Shown piece after piece: positions 25,154 to 32,952 of a DNA stretch of 64,000 bases; positions within the stretch are counted from its first letter, which is position 1, and each line of letters starts with the position of its first letter. The stretch lies in assembly GCF_016595215.1 (NCBI RefSeq), contig NZ_JAENHK010000008.1:62001-126000 (forward strand), written 5' to 3'. The stretch is from Chryseobacterium paridis (lineage in GTDB: Bacteria > Bacteroidota > Bacteroidia > Flavobacteriales > Weeksellaceae). Position numbers and translations under genes: made by a program. Below the pieces are notes generated by a model, which had not been told where the DNA came from, did no database searches, and saw nothing but the letters and a program-made list of their open reading frames with translations.

Positions 25154-25188
25154 CCTGATTAATTACAGTTGATAATCTATTAATCAGG
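25154..25188 (-). promoter_or_regulatory. Expression-platform hairpin of the fluoride riboswitch
   Basis: A perfect 10-bp inverted repeat (CCTGATTAAT with ATTAATCAGG, 15-base loop) spans the 3' edge of the aptamer and the sequence directly before the ATG at 25147. One arm uses the aptamer's terminal GCC-side bases, and the other covers the ribosome-binding region. It is positioned to block translation when fluoride is absent. The mechanism is inferred. Confidence 0.6.
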
Positions 25189-25241
25189 CGTCATCAGCTT
25201 ATGTAAAGCGGTTGGGTAAGGAAGAACACCATTTCCTTTTC
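25184..25241 (-). ncRNA. Fluoride riboswitch (crcB motif)
   Basis: Read on the minus strand, the leader contains ATGGTGTTC flanked by GGAA and TTCC (25236-25220). AACCGC and then GCTGATGACGCCTG follow (ending near 25185). This order and these conserved bases (ATGGnGTTC, AACCGC, TGATGACGCC) match the crcB fluoride aptamer. The usual GGCG/CGCC helix is replaced by a still-complementary GGAA/TTCC. A -7 box TATCTTTG at 25254-25247 places the transcript start right at the aptamer's 5' end. It controls the CLC-F gene 37 bases downstream. Confidence 0.88.
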
Positions 25242-25246
25242 GATTA

Positions 25247-25254
25247 CAAAGATA
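25247..25254 (-). promoter_or_regulatory. -7 box for the fluoride riboswitch/CLC-F transcript
   Basis: TATCTTTG on the minus strand, a few bases before the riboswitch aptamer. The -33 partner is weak. Confidence 0.55.
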
Positions 25255-25265
25255 AATAATATTTG

Positions 25266-26099
25266 TTAATTGTAACGCATTGCTTTATCGATCTCAACAG
25301 GATTATTGTATTTTTTTATGACCTCCTGCATACTTTTTGTCTGCGTATTGAGCTCATCCACTGTGCGGATTTCCTTTCCGTTGATATTGATATTAAGATT
25401 GGTGGCTGTTTTACTGATGGTATTTCTTTCAAAAGCAAAAGGATCATTATAAAATTCCATCATCAGTTTTTGCTTTTGCTTTTCATTAATAGGTACTGCT
25501 TTGTTTCCAAAGTTAGACTCCAGAAAGTCTTGTGTAGGGTAGGTTTCCTTCAGTTTTTGACTTTTTACCAGATGATAAATAAAATTATTACCTGCATCTG
25601 ACAGTTCAAAAACTAAACCGGGCAGCCCACGAAACTTGAATGGTCCTTCATTAAGAGGGATATCTTTAGAAAACCACGCGGTCCAATTTCTTCCGCCAAA
25701 TCTTGTGGTAGCTTTTTGCAATGTATAATTCTCAACCTTTTTTACTTCATTAGAAATGTTCCAATTGATCTTATCTGTAGTTTTAAATGAGTAATATCCA
25801 GCTTTTATATTAATGAAATTCTCGTTATCAAAGGAATTGACTTTTCGTTTTACAACCTGCCCGGACATATCGGTATAGCTGGAATTTTGACCAAATTTCT
25901 TATTTAAAGAGTCTGTGATCGCCAGATCCTGACCATAGAATTTAACCTCTTTTGGATTGATATCCAGAATCATGTTTTGCTTCTGATACCCTGTTTCAGT
26001 AGAATCCATTTTATATTGCAATTCATAAATGAAACGATGGGTTTGCGAGTGAAATAAACAAATGGTAAACAAAGCGGTTATTGTAAAGATACTTTTCAT
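25266..26099 (-). CDS. GLPGLI family protein
   Basis: A 277-residue exported protein with a signal peptide (cleaved near LFHSQ). The family's name motif appears as KFRGLPGLVFELSDAGN near residue 165. Members are restricted to Bacteroidota, usually beside TonB receptors, and their function is unknown. A beta-rich N-terminal part (RFIYELQYKMDS) is typical. No TonB receptor is adjacent here. Its stop is just 18 bases upstream of the CLC-F transcript's -7 region. Confidence 0.88.
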   Translation of the reverse strand: MKSIFTITALFTICLFHSQTHRFIYELQYKMDSTETGYQKQNMILDINPKEVKFYGQDLAITDSLNKKFGQNSSYTDMSGQVVKRKVNSFDNENFINIKAGYYSFKTTDKINWNISNEVKKVENYTLQKATTRFGGRNWTAWFSKDIPLNEGPFKFRGLPGLVFELSDAGNNFIYHLVKSQKLKETYPTQDFLESNFGNKAVPINEKQKQKLMMEFYNDPFAFERNTISKTATNLNININGKEIRTVDELNTQTKSMQEVIKKYNNPVEIDKAMRYN

Positions 26100-26188
26100 A
26101 GCATTGGATATATATTTTTGTTCTATGTTGGTTGTCTATTTATGTCAAATATTTACATCTGTCTTTCATCTTGATATAGCGAATCTGA

Positions 26189-26214
26189 CATCTCAAACCC
26201 CGAACCTCAAACCA
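26189..26214. repeat. Copy of the CATCTCAAACCC spacer repeat
   Basis: CATCTCAAACCCCGAACCTC with AAACC following, closely matching the copy at 22852. It lies between the GLPGLI and thioesterase genes. Confidence 0.55.
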
Positions 26215-26218
26215 CATT

Positions 26219-26686
26219 CTATAAAAAAGGCTTCATCTCATCTTCAATTTGAGTTCTCAGTTCCATCAGTCTTTTTGCATACTGTTCCTGCTGTTTTTCT
26301 TCTTCAGTCTCAGGAATCCATTTTGGAACCGGAAGTTTTTTTCCATTTTCATCCACGGCTACAAAAACAATGATACAATGTGTTTTCTTATCAAAAGTAG
26401 GTTGTTTAAGATTCCTGGAAAATACATTGATTGAAATATGCATACTGGAAGAGCCTGTATAGATTACCTGTGCCTCTACTTTTACGATTTCCCCTATTTT
26501 AATGGGCTCATAAAATCGAATTCCCCCGACATACACAGTCACTGAATAATTTCCACTCCAGGTAGTTGCACAAGCATAGCCTGCCTGGTCTATCCATTTC
26601 ATCACGCTTCCTCCGTGAACATTTCCTCCATAATTAACATCCGACGGTTCCGAGATAAACTGAAACGTAATTGGCTTATTCTGCAT
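26219..26686 (-). CDS. Acyl-CoA thioesterase (hotdog fold, YciA/BACH-like)
   Basis: A 155-residue single hotdog domain. DVNYGGNVHGGSVMKWIDQAG (about residues 16-36) holds the conserved Asn/His/Gly active-site loop and helix of the cytosolic acyl-CoA hydrolase family. The VYVGGIRFYEPIKIGEIVKV strand follows. The C-terminal tail is charged (ETEEEKQQEQYAKRL). Hydrolyses acyl-CoA to free acid and CoA in the cytoplasm. Substrate chain length is not predictable. Divergent from the ArsC-like gene. Confidence 0.87.
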   Translation of the reverse strand: MQNKPITFQFISEPSDVNYGGNVHGGSVMKWIDQAGYACATTWSGNYSVTVYVGGIRFYEPIKIGEIVKVEAQVIYTGSSSMHISINVFSRNLKQPTFDKKTHCIIVFVAVDENGKKLPVPKWIPETEEEKQQEQYAKRLMELRTQIEDEMKPFL

Positions 26687-26802
26687 TGTATAAAATTTGA
26701 ATAAAGATATTTAATAATTTTCAAAATCATAGATTAAATCATAATTTTGGAGGATGAAAGCTTACAAGAAGCTTTTAGAATAACTTAAAATGATAATGAA
26801 AG

Positions 26803-27156
26803 ATGAAAAAAGTATTCCATCTCAATACCTGTGATACATGCAGAAAAATATTAGCACAGTTTGACCTTACAGGTTGGGAACTCCGTGAGATTAAAAAAGA
26901 ACCGATTACAGAAAAAGAGTTGGCTGAAATGTATAAAAAGACAAAATCTTATGAAGCATTATTCAGCAAAAAATCAACACAGATCAAGTTAAGAGGTTTG
27001 GATGTGAAATCACTTAAGGAAGAAGATTTCAAAAATTTATTATTAGATCATTATACTTTTTTAAAACGTCCGGTTTTTATTACAGATAAAGAAATTTTCG
27101 TTGGTAATGATAAAAATAATGTTGATCATCTGAAGAAGTTCTTTGGAATAGATTAA
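26803..27156 (+). CDS. ArsC/Spx family protein (arsenate reductase-like)
   Basis: A 117-residue thioredoxin-fold protein with CDTCRK near the N-terminus (Cys10, Cys13) and the RPVFITDKE segment near residue 87, as in the ArsC/Spx/YffB group. True ArsC uses a Cys with a conserved Arg triad. Here the CxxC pair is closer to Spx-like proteins, so arsenate reduction is not certain. It is not in an ars operon. A -7 box TAATTTTG at 26742-26749 precedes it. Confidence 0.82.
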   Translation: MKKVFHLNTCDTCRKILAQFDLTGWELREIKKEPITEKELAEMYKKTKSYEALFSKKSTQIKLRGLDVKSLKEEDFKNLLLDHYTFLKRPVFITDKEIFVGNDKNNVDHLKKFFGID

Positions 27157-27252
27157 TTCTTTCGAAAAAATAGGGACTTAAAAATTTCAAATGAAGATAG
27201 ATTTATATCATGATATAGAATTATCTTAAGATATAAATTGAATGTGAACTTT

Positions 27253-27287
27253 AAATATCCGGTAGGTTTTACCGGATATTTTATTTC
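27253..27287 (+). terminator. Rho-independent terminator
   Basis: AAATATCCGGTA / TACCGGATATTT, 5-base loop, T-rich 3' side, about 97 bases after the ArsC-like gene. Confidence 0.8.
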
Positions 27288-27451
27288 TAGTAGAATTTTA
27301 ATTAAAATTTTGATTTTTGATTTTTTTGTATGTTAGCAATGATGAAGAAAGTCCTTGTTTTCTTAATTCCCAAATTTCCAAAGAATTCAATATAGATTTT
27401 TCATCCATAGTTAATAAAAACACATATACGATAGATAATAAAAACAAAATT

Positions 27452-28177
27452 ATGATGGAAAAAGATTTTAATCCAGTGATAAAGGCTGTCCAAAGCTTAA
27501 GAAAATTAAGTACAGATATTAAAGCGACCAATCTGGAAATTAAAGAATGCAACGAAAAAGCAACTCAGCAGATCGCTGAAGCGGGAAAACTGATTATTGC
27601 TTCTAATGATAACCTTATCATTAATTTATGGGTCAATGAAAAGGCTGAAGTAATGGAAAACACCACTGTTTTGCTTGGAATTCTGCAAAGTCTCGAAGAA
27701 AAATTCAAAAATAAAGATTGCTCAAACCTTTCAGAAATGTGGGAGACCCATAGTCACTACAAGAATATCGTGATGAATAGCTTACTAGAATTGAAAAAGA
27801 TAGGAAATACAATTTTTGTTTCAGAAAACCTTCAAAAGTGGGAGGATATCTGGCAGATTATTTCCTTACATGTCAATAAAATTCTATCAATAGCTGAAAC
27901 GTATAAGCTGAAATTAGCGATGATGGAAGCTTTAAAGCCTGAAGAGATTGATATGCTGACAATGGATATTCTGAAGCATATTCCCTGGAATTATTCGGAC
28001 GATGAAGCTTATCAATATGAAAAAGAATACCTGCAGGCTTATAATGAATTGAAAGAATCTCAATCTAAGAAAAAAAGCTTGTGGGATAAAGTCCTGGATG
28101 TTCTGGCAGGAGGTGTAGAGGAAACACCGGCTCATAGAGTGCAGATGAGAAGATGGATGGAAGGTAGCCCCACTTAA
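27452..28177 (+). CDS. Hypothetical helical protein
   Basis: A 241-residue protein starting MMEKDFNPVIKAVQSLRKL. The in-frame TTG at 27317 gives an unlikely 45-residue Asn/Ile-rich extension. No family is recognised. The sequence is strongly helical and charged, with coiled-coil propensity in residues 15-60 and 90-130, and no signal peptide or membrane helix. The C-terminus SLWDKVLDVLAGGVEETP then HRVQMRRWMEG is compact and looks conserved. It stands alone between the ArsC terminator and the second leader peptide. Confidence 0.65.
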   Translation: MMEKDFNPVIKAVQSLRKLSTDIKATNLEIKECNEKATQQIAEAGKLIIASNDNLIINLWVNEKAEVMENTTVLLGILQSLEEKFKNKDCSNLSEMWETHSHYKNIVMNSLLELKKIGNTIFVSENLQKWEDIWQIISLHVNKILSIAETYKLKLAMMEALKPEEIDMLTMDILKHIPWNYSDDEAYQYEKEYLQAYNELKESQSKKKSLWDKVLDVLAGGVEETPAHRVQMRRWMEGSPT

Positions 28178-28285
28178 ATATAGTCTTCAGATTAAACTGT
28201 TTTATTGGTGTTGAGATCATTGATGTTGTGTATTAAGTATCTTTATTCCAGTTGTTTATGGTGAATGTTTTTTTGATAATTGTGA

Positions 28286-28313
28286 TTTGGTGTATCAGAA
28301 ATTTCTATATTTG
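28286..28313 (+). promoter_or_regulatory. Bacteroidota-type promoter for the second leader peptide
   Basis: TTTG at 28286-28289, 16 bases, then TATATTTG at 28306-28313. The ATG is at 28335. Confidence 0.65.
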
Positions 28314-28334
28314 TTGATACCAAAAACTAATATT

Positions 28335-28520
28335 ATGATTAAAAATCTTCAAAAAATGAGAAGCCTAAGCAGGACAGACTTAAAACAAGTGAATGGCGGA
28401 GCCAGACCAATTGTTAATTGTAATTTTTTATGTGGCGGAGCTGGCGGGGTAGTTTCAAACACCCCAGGAGTAGGTGATGTTTGTACACCAGATCGAAGAC
28501 TCTGCTGTATTTGCTTATAA
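28335..28520 (+). CDS. Double-glycine leader, Cys/Gly-rich bacteriocin-like peptide
   Basis: A 61-residue peptide starting MIKNLQKMRSLSRTDL. The leader ends QVNGG at about residue 23, a double-glycine processing site. The core has five cysteines (NCNFLC, VC, LCCIC give NC, LC, VC, CC/IC positions) and a Gly-rich middle. Leader layout is the same as the peptide at 21361, while the cores differ, as expected of one family with variable cores. No exporter or immunity gene is nearby. The reading frame start is fixed by the promoter just upstream. Confidence 0.72.
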   Translation: MIKNLQKMRSLSRTDLKQVNGGARPIVNCNFLCGGAGGVVSNTPGVGDVCTPDRRLCCICL

Positions 28521-28650
28521 GAAAAGAAAAAGAGAAAACAAAATATTTTAGTAATATTTGTACATTATTTAGTATATCGCTCAAGAGAATTTATATTTAT
28601 CACTTATAAATTAAATTCTAAATATTGTATAAAGTAAAGAATGGTGAATC

Positions 28651-29214
28651 ATGGAAGAAATCCGGAAATATTTTGAAAAATCAGTTTCAATGTCAGACAG
28701 AGATTGGGAGCTTTTTTCTGAAAAGCTGATAAGGCAAAAGTTTTCTAAAAAACAATTTCTTATCAAAAGTAGAGAGACCGAAAATTATCTTTCTTTTATA
28801 GAAAAAGGAACTGTACGTTTCTTTCTTGATAGGGATGATGATTTCACCTTTTCCTTTTCATTTGCCGGAGAGTTTGTAAGCGCTTATGATTCTTTTCTTA
28901 CCAGAAAACCCTGTATTTATAATATCCAGGCACTGGAAGAAACTATCCTTTGGAGAATATCTCATGAAGACTTACGCACTATTTATGCTGAAACTGAAAT
29001 AGGGAATACCATTGGAAGATTAGCAAGCGAAGGGCTTTATCTGGAAAATCTGAAACGGGAAATCTCACTGTTAACAGAGACTGCGGAACAAAGGTATCTG
29101 AATTTATTTTCGGAACAGCCTCATATTGTAAAGCAGATTCCGTTGAAGTACATAGCCTCTTATATTGGAATTACTCCTCAGGCATTAAGCAGGATTCGAC
29201 GTCAAATTTTTTAA
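28651..29214 (+). CDS. Crp/Fnr family transcriptional regulator
   Basis: A 187-residue regulator. The N-terminal cyclic-nucleotide-binding-type beta-roll (about residues 20-120) includes FSFSFAGEFVSAYDSFLTRKP. The C-terminal winged helix carries IPLKYIASYIGITPQALSRIRRQIF. No Cys cluster of FNR type is present, so the signal is not oxygen via an Fe-S cluster. Proteins of this length and pattern are abundant in Flavobacteria. The adjacent DoxX-like gene starts 53 bases downstream and may be controlled with it. Confidence 0.88.
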   Translation: MEEIRKYFEKSVSMSDRDWELFSEKLIRQKFSKKQFLIKSRETENYLSFIEKGTVRFFLDRDDDFTFSFSFAGEFVSAYDSFLTRKPCIYNIQALEETILWRISHEDLRTIYAETEIGNTIGRLASEGLYLENLKREISLLTETAEQRYLNLFSEQPHIVKQIPLKYIASYIGITPQALSRIRRQIF

Positions 29215-29266
29215 CATAGGTTCATTGTTTGGCAACAGCTGATATTGGAACTTTGTAAAAAAAGAA

Positions 29267-29743
29267 ATGCCAGAAGCTGTTTTACCAATTGTATCTATTC
29301 TCTCCCTTATTATTTTTAAAATAAAAGACAGAGAATACCAATATGCTATCTCTGCGCGGATTGCCATGTCAATCATGCTGATCACTGCAGGAATTGCTCA
29401 TTTTGTTTTTTGTAAAGGAATGAGTCTTATGCTTCCTGATTTTATACCCTATAAAGAGGAAATTGTCTATGGAACGGGAGTTTTAGAAATGCTTGCAGCA
29501 ATAGGAATATTAATACCGAAATATCAAAAGACCATAGGGTGGCTGTTGATTGTATTTTTTATCCTGATATTACCTGCCAATATACTTGCTGCCTCGAAAG
29601 GTCTAAATCTAAAGAATGCTACGTATGATGGAAATGGAATCAATTACCTCTGGTACAGAATACCACTGCAAATTGTATTTATTTTGTGGGTTTATTTTTC
29701 CTGTATTAAAACTTATATCAAAAAAGATTTGAAGCAATACTAA
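29267..29743 (+). CDS. DoxX-like membrane protein
   Basis: A 158-residue protein with four hydrophobic segments and a charged C-terminus (KTYIKKDLKQY). AGIAHFVFCKGMSLMLPDFIPYKEEIVYGTGVLEMLAAIGIL has the DoxX/DoxD-like signature. Function in quinone or redox chemistry is suggested for the family but not proven. It follows the Crp/Fnr gene closely on the same strand. Confidence 0.75.
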   Translation: MPEAVLPIVSILSLIIFKIKDREYQYAISARIAMSIMLITAGIAHFVFCKGMSLMLPDFIPYKEEIVYGTGVLEMLAAIGILIPKYQKTIGWLLIVFFILILPANILAASKGLNLKNATYDGNGINYLWYRIPLQIVFILWVYFSCIKTYIKKDLKQY

Positions 29744-29784
29744 AGTTGGTGTGATCATAACACTTTGCCACGCTTGTGAGTAAG

Positions 29785-29814
29785 AAAAAAGGTTGTCGAA
29801 TAGACAACCTTTTT
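29785..29814. terminator. Bidirectional terminator between DoxX-like gene and gcvT
   Basis: AAAAAAGGTTGTC / GACAACCTTTTT with a 5-base loop, A/T runs on both flanks, between convergent genes. Confidence 0.88.
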
Positions 29815-29833
29815 CATGTATATGATATTTTTA

Positions 29834-30910
29834 TTATACAAAAGGAGCTTTCACCACTTTTGCAGGAATATTTTTATTTCTAACCTGAATAAAAATTTCA
29901 GAACCCAGTTTGAAGTGAGGCTTAGCTACATAAGCTAATCCTAATCCGATCTTTTTCATAGGCGACTGTGTTCCGGAAGTTACTTTTCCGATTACATTTC
30001 CTTCAGCATCTACCACTGGATAATCGTGTCTTGGTACTCCTTTATCCTGAAGTTCGAAAGCAACCAGTTTTCTGGTAACTCCTTCTTCTTTTTGTTTAGC
30101 AAAAGTATCTTTAGAAACGAAATCTTTATCAAATTTTGTAATCCATCCTAATCCAGCTTCAATAGGAGATGTCGTATCGTCAATATCATTTCCGTACAGG
30201 CAGAATCCTTTTTCAAGTCTTAAAGTATCTCTTGCAGCTAATCCACAAGGTATGATACCTTCCGCCTCTCCAGCTGCGATTATTGCATCCCAAAGTACTA
30301 CTGCATTTTCATTCTTGAAATAGATTTCAAATCCTCCACTTCCAGTGTATCCTGTATTAGATATAATAACGTCATTAATTCCTGCTACAGATCCTACTGT
30401 AAAGTTATAATAAGGAATCTCAGATAGATTTACGTCAGTTAACTTTTGAAGAATTGCTGTAGCATTCGGACCCTGAATTGCTAAAAGAGACATGTCGTCA
30501 GAAGCATTCGTCATTTTAGCACCAAAAGTGTTGTATTTTGAAATATGATTCCAGTCCTTCTCAATATTTGAGGCATTTACAACCACGAAATATTTTTCAT
30601 CATCCATTTGATAAACGATAAGGTCATCTACAATCCCTCCGTTTTCGTTAGGAAGACAAGAGTATTGAGCTTTTCCTTTTTCTAAAGCATCTACATTGTT
30701 CGTTGTAACAAATTGTAAAAGCTCTTTAGATCCGGGACCTTCAATGAAAAATTGTCCCATGTGAGAAACGTCGAATAATCCTGCTTTTTCTCTTACTGCA
30801 AAATGTTCTTCCGTAACTCCGGAATATTGTACAGGCATTTCAAAGCCTGCGAATGGTACTATTTTCGCTCCCAAAGAAACGTGTTTGTCGTACAAGGCTG
30901 TTTTCTTCAT
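29834..30910 (-). CDS. gcvT: Aminomethyltransferase (glycine cleavage T protein)
   Basis: A 358-residue protein of typical length. The folate-binding N-terminal domain carries LFDVSHMGQ and [15 protein letters not shown]. The [14 protein letters not shown] and [23 protein letters not shown] segments follow, and the C-terminal barrel has [19 protein letters not shown]. It takes the methylene group of the lipoylated H protein to tetrahydrofolate and releases ammonia. The gene is last in an idi - secreted protein - gcvT run on the minus strand. Other gcv genes are not here, and no glycine riboswitch is evident upstream. Confidence 0.95.
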   Translation of the reverse strand: MKKTALYDKHVSLGAKIVPFAGFEMPVQYSGVTEEHFAVREKAGLFDVSHMGQFFIEGPGSKELLQFVTTNNVDALEKGKAQYSCLPNENGGIVDDLIVYQMDDEKYFVVVNASNIEKDWNHISKYNTFGAKMTNASDDMSLLAIQGPNATAILQKLTDVNLSEIPYYNFTVGSVAGINDVIISNTGYTGSGGFEIYFKNENAVVLWDAIIAAGEAEGIIPCGLAARDTLRLEKGFCLYGNDIDDTTSPIEAGLGWITKFDKDFVSKDTFAKQKEEGVTRKLVAFELQDKGVPRHDYPVVDAEGNVIGKVTSGTQSPMKKIGLGLAYVAKPHFKLGSEIFIQVRNKNIPAKVVKAPFV

Positions 30911-30921
30911 ATTTATTTCTA

Positions 30922-31392
30922 TTACTTTATTTTAAAACTATTAAAAGTTTCGTTGAAAAGGTTCATATAGTTACCGTTCCAGTATTTTTGTCCACAATTG
31001 ATGGAGATAATGAACAGGTTCTTTTCCTTTTGATAAACTTTGGTAATCCAGAAAAGTTTATCATGTTCATCAAAATACTCGTAAAAGTATTCCGTGTATC
31101 CTTTCTTGCCTTTACTTGATTTTACCTTAGCTTCCTCTTCATTGGATTTGTAAAGAGCGAGGATGAATTTTTTTGTTTCTTCTTTTGGAAGATTCAGGTC
31201 ATGGTACTCTGAAATGGTAATGGCTCCAATTTCGTTGCTTGGGAAAATATTTACAATATCTTCATCATTGGTAGATTTCCATCCTTCGGGAACATTGATT
31301 GAGTAGTTAGCGCTTTCATAGATTTTTGCTTTCTGAGCAAATGGGAAAAAGCCTAGTAAAAATGTTAATACTGCTATCAGATTCTTTTTCAT
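30922..31392 (-). CDS. Small exported protein of unknown function
   Basis: A 156-residue protein. A signal peptide ([20 protein letters not shown]) is followed by a small alpha/beta domain ([11 protein letters not shown] through FNSFKIK) reminiscent of PsbP/DUF1795-like folds. No catalytic residues are recognisable. Its start abuts the idi stop with no gap and gcvT starts 11 bases after its end, so the three are probably one transcript. No functional link to either neighbour is visible. Confidence 0.7.
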   Translation of the reverse strand: MKKNLIAVLTFLLGFFPFAQKAKIYESANYSINVPEGWKSTNDEDIVNIFPSNEIGAITISEYHDLNLPKEETKKFILALYKSNEEEAKVKSSKGKKGYTEYFYEYFDEHDKLFWITKVYQKEKNLFIISINCGQKYWNGNYMNLFNETFNSFKIK

Positions 31393-31902
31393 CTAAAAAT
31401 GGTGTTTGTATTCTTCCAGAATGATCTTAAACCATTCTGTGAAATTTGAAGGGTTTTCTGAGATCTCTTTATCCAGATCCTCCATGGAAATATATCTTAC
31501 TTCTTCAACTTCTTCTTTATTTAAATTGAAATCTGCATCATAGCTTCCTACAAATACATGATCCAATTCGTGTTCCCAGAGTCCGCCTCCTACATCAGCT
31601 TTATATATAAAATTGAATTTTTCTGAAAGCTCAGTTTCTATTCCCAATTCTTCCTTTAATCTTCGTTTCGCGCCATCCAGATAGCTTTCACCATTTCTTG
31701 GATGTGAGCAGACTGCATTGGTCCACTGGCTGGGAGAATGGTATTTTTCTGATGCTCTTTTTTGCAAAAGCATTTTACCTTCGTCATTAAATAAAAATAT
31801 GGAAAAAGCACGATGTAACAAGCCATTTATGTGTGCCTGCTGTTTTTCCATCAAACCTAAAACATCATCTTCGGGATTTACTAAGACTACCAATTCTTCC
31901 AT
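31393..31902 (-). CDS. idi: Isopentenyl-diphosphate delta-isomerase, type I
   Basis: A 169-residue Nudix-fold isomerase interconverting IPP and DMAPP. Active-site Cys65 lies in TNAVCSHPRNGE, metal/catalytic Glu110 and Glu112 lie in LWEHELDHVF, and the RRLKEELGIE Nudix helix is present. A -7 box TACATTTG (31915-31908, minus strand) ends 5 bases before the ATG, so the mRNA is probably leaderless. It leads a three-gene minus-strand run ending in gcvT. Confidence 0.93.
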   Translation of the reverse strand: MEELVVLVNPEDDVLGLMEKQQAHINGLLHRAFSIFLFNDEGKMLLQKRASEKYHSPSQWTNAVCSHPRNGESYLDGAKRRLKEELGIETELSEKFNFIYKADVGGGLWEHELDHVFVGSYDADFNLNKEEVEEVRYISMEDLDKEISENPSNFTEWFKIILEEYKHHF

Positions 31903-31907
31903 TCCTA

Positions 31908-31915
31908 CAAATGTA
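31908..31915 (-). promoter_or_regulatory. -7 box of idi, leaderless arrangement
   Basis: TACATTTG, then 5 bases, then the ATG of idi. Confidence 0.5.
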
Positions 31916-32015
31916 AGTCTAATAAATGTATTTTGGAAATTTTTGGTAAAACATCATATAGATGTTCATTGGAAATGTAAAACATTGAAATAGAGATGGT
32001 TTTATTTTGTAGGTG

Positions 32016-32843
32016 TCACTTTTTCTCTTTTCTTAATGCAGATGAGGAGAGTGCGAAATACTTTTTCAACGTTTTATTCAAATGGCTTCCATCCGTAAAA
32101 CCTAAACTCCAGGCGATTTCCTGCAAAGGAGCCTGGGTATATTGTATTCTGTTGATTGCTATTTGCAATTTTGTTTTCTGAATATATTCTTTTAGTGGTT
32201 CATCTGAATTTCGTCTAAAGTATTCACTAAAATAACTATTGGAAATATTAAATTTTTCAGAAAGATAAGCGATAGATAGCTGGTCCTCATTTACAATGTT
32301 CTGATTGATATGTTGAATGATTTCAGGAAACTTGTTATCACCCTTTTCTTTTGTATTGATAAGCTTTGAACTGATAATGGTGAGTATTGAGGATAATGCA
32401 TTAGCAATTAACATTTCTGAATACACTTCGCTCTGATCTTTTTCATTTAGAATGATTTCTAGTAATCTTCTTACCTGATCTTTTTCTTTATGATTATGAA
32501 ATACAAATCCTGTGGTGAAATCATAAAAACCGATAATGTAATTGAGTTTACTGTACCACTGGGAATAATTAATATTCGTGTTTTTAAGGTTTTTAAAATA
32601 GTGTTCTGTAAATCTTATGAACAGAAACTTTGTAGGTTCTATGATTTCATAGGCGTGACATTTTGAATAAGGTAAGAGAAAGAAATCGTTGGGTTCATAA
32701 TTTTGTGTCCTATATTCTACGCTCTGTATGCCTTTTCCATTGAGGATAAATACGAGCTCGAAAAAACTGTTTTTACGAAACCTGTCTTTCCATTCTGATA
32801 ATTCTGTTATTTCTATCTCAATAAGCTCACGTATATGATCCAT
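32016..32843 (-). CDS. AraC family transcriptional regulator
   Basis: A 275-residue regulator starting MDHIRELIEIEITEL at 32843. A longer in-frame form would run over the divergent promoter. The N-terminal cupin-like sensor (about residues 1-150, FELVFILNGKGIQSV) is followed by the two-helix-turn-helix domain with LSIAYLSEKFNISNSYFSEYFRRNS and LQEIAWSLGFTDGSHLNKTLKKYF. Divergent from an AhpD-like gene, which is the most likely target by position. Effector unknown. Confidence 0.86.
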   Translation of the reverse strand: MDHIRELIEIEITELSEWKDRFRKNSFFELVFILNGKGIQSVEYRTQNYEPNDFFLLPYSKCHAYEIIEPTKFLFIRFTEHYFKNLKNTNINYSQWYSKLNYIIGFYDFTTGFVFHNHKEKDQVRRLLEIILNEKDQSEVYSEMLIANALSSILTIISSKLINTKEKGDNKFPEIIQHINQNIVNEDQLSIAYLSEKFNISNSYFSEYFRRNSDEPLKEYIQKTKLQIAINRIQYTQAPLQEIAWSLGFTDGSHLNKTLKKYFALSSSALRKEKK

Positions 32844-32910
32844 CTCAACCTCATTAGATATTACAAAAGTAAATCTTTTATTTATACTCAATGTTCCTTT
32901 TTTTATACTC

Positions 32911-32940
32911 TTTGCAATCACTGGGTACAATATAATTTTG
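32911..32940 (+). promoter_or_regulatory. Bacteroidota-type promoter of the AhpD-like gene
   Basis: TTTG at 32911-32914, 18 bases, TAATTTTG at 32933-32940, then ATG at 32953. It overlaps an upstream in-frame TTG (32938), which is therefore unlikely to be the start. Confidence 0.65.
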
Positions 32941-32952
32941 TCAAAAAAAAAG

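Noticed and set aside
26757-26775. AAAGCTT-ACAAG-AAGCTTT hairpin before the ArsC-like gene
   Set aside because: Only 7 bp and without a T-run. It could be a weak structure in the leader but is not supportable as a regulator.
27317-27451. Upstream extension of the hypothetical helical protein
   Set aside because: TTG start with a biased Asn/Ile-rich extension. The ATG at 27452 gives a cleaner N-terminus.
30911-31000. Possible glycine riboswitch before gcvT
   Set aside because: No tandem glycine aptamer pattern is seen, and the preceding coding region leaves only 11 bases of spacer.
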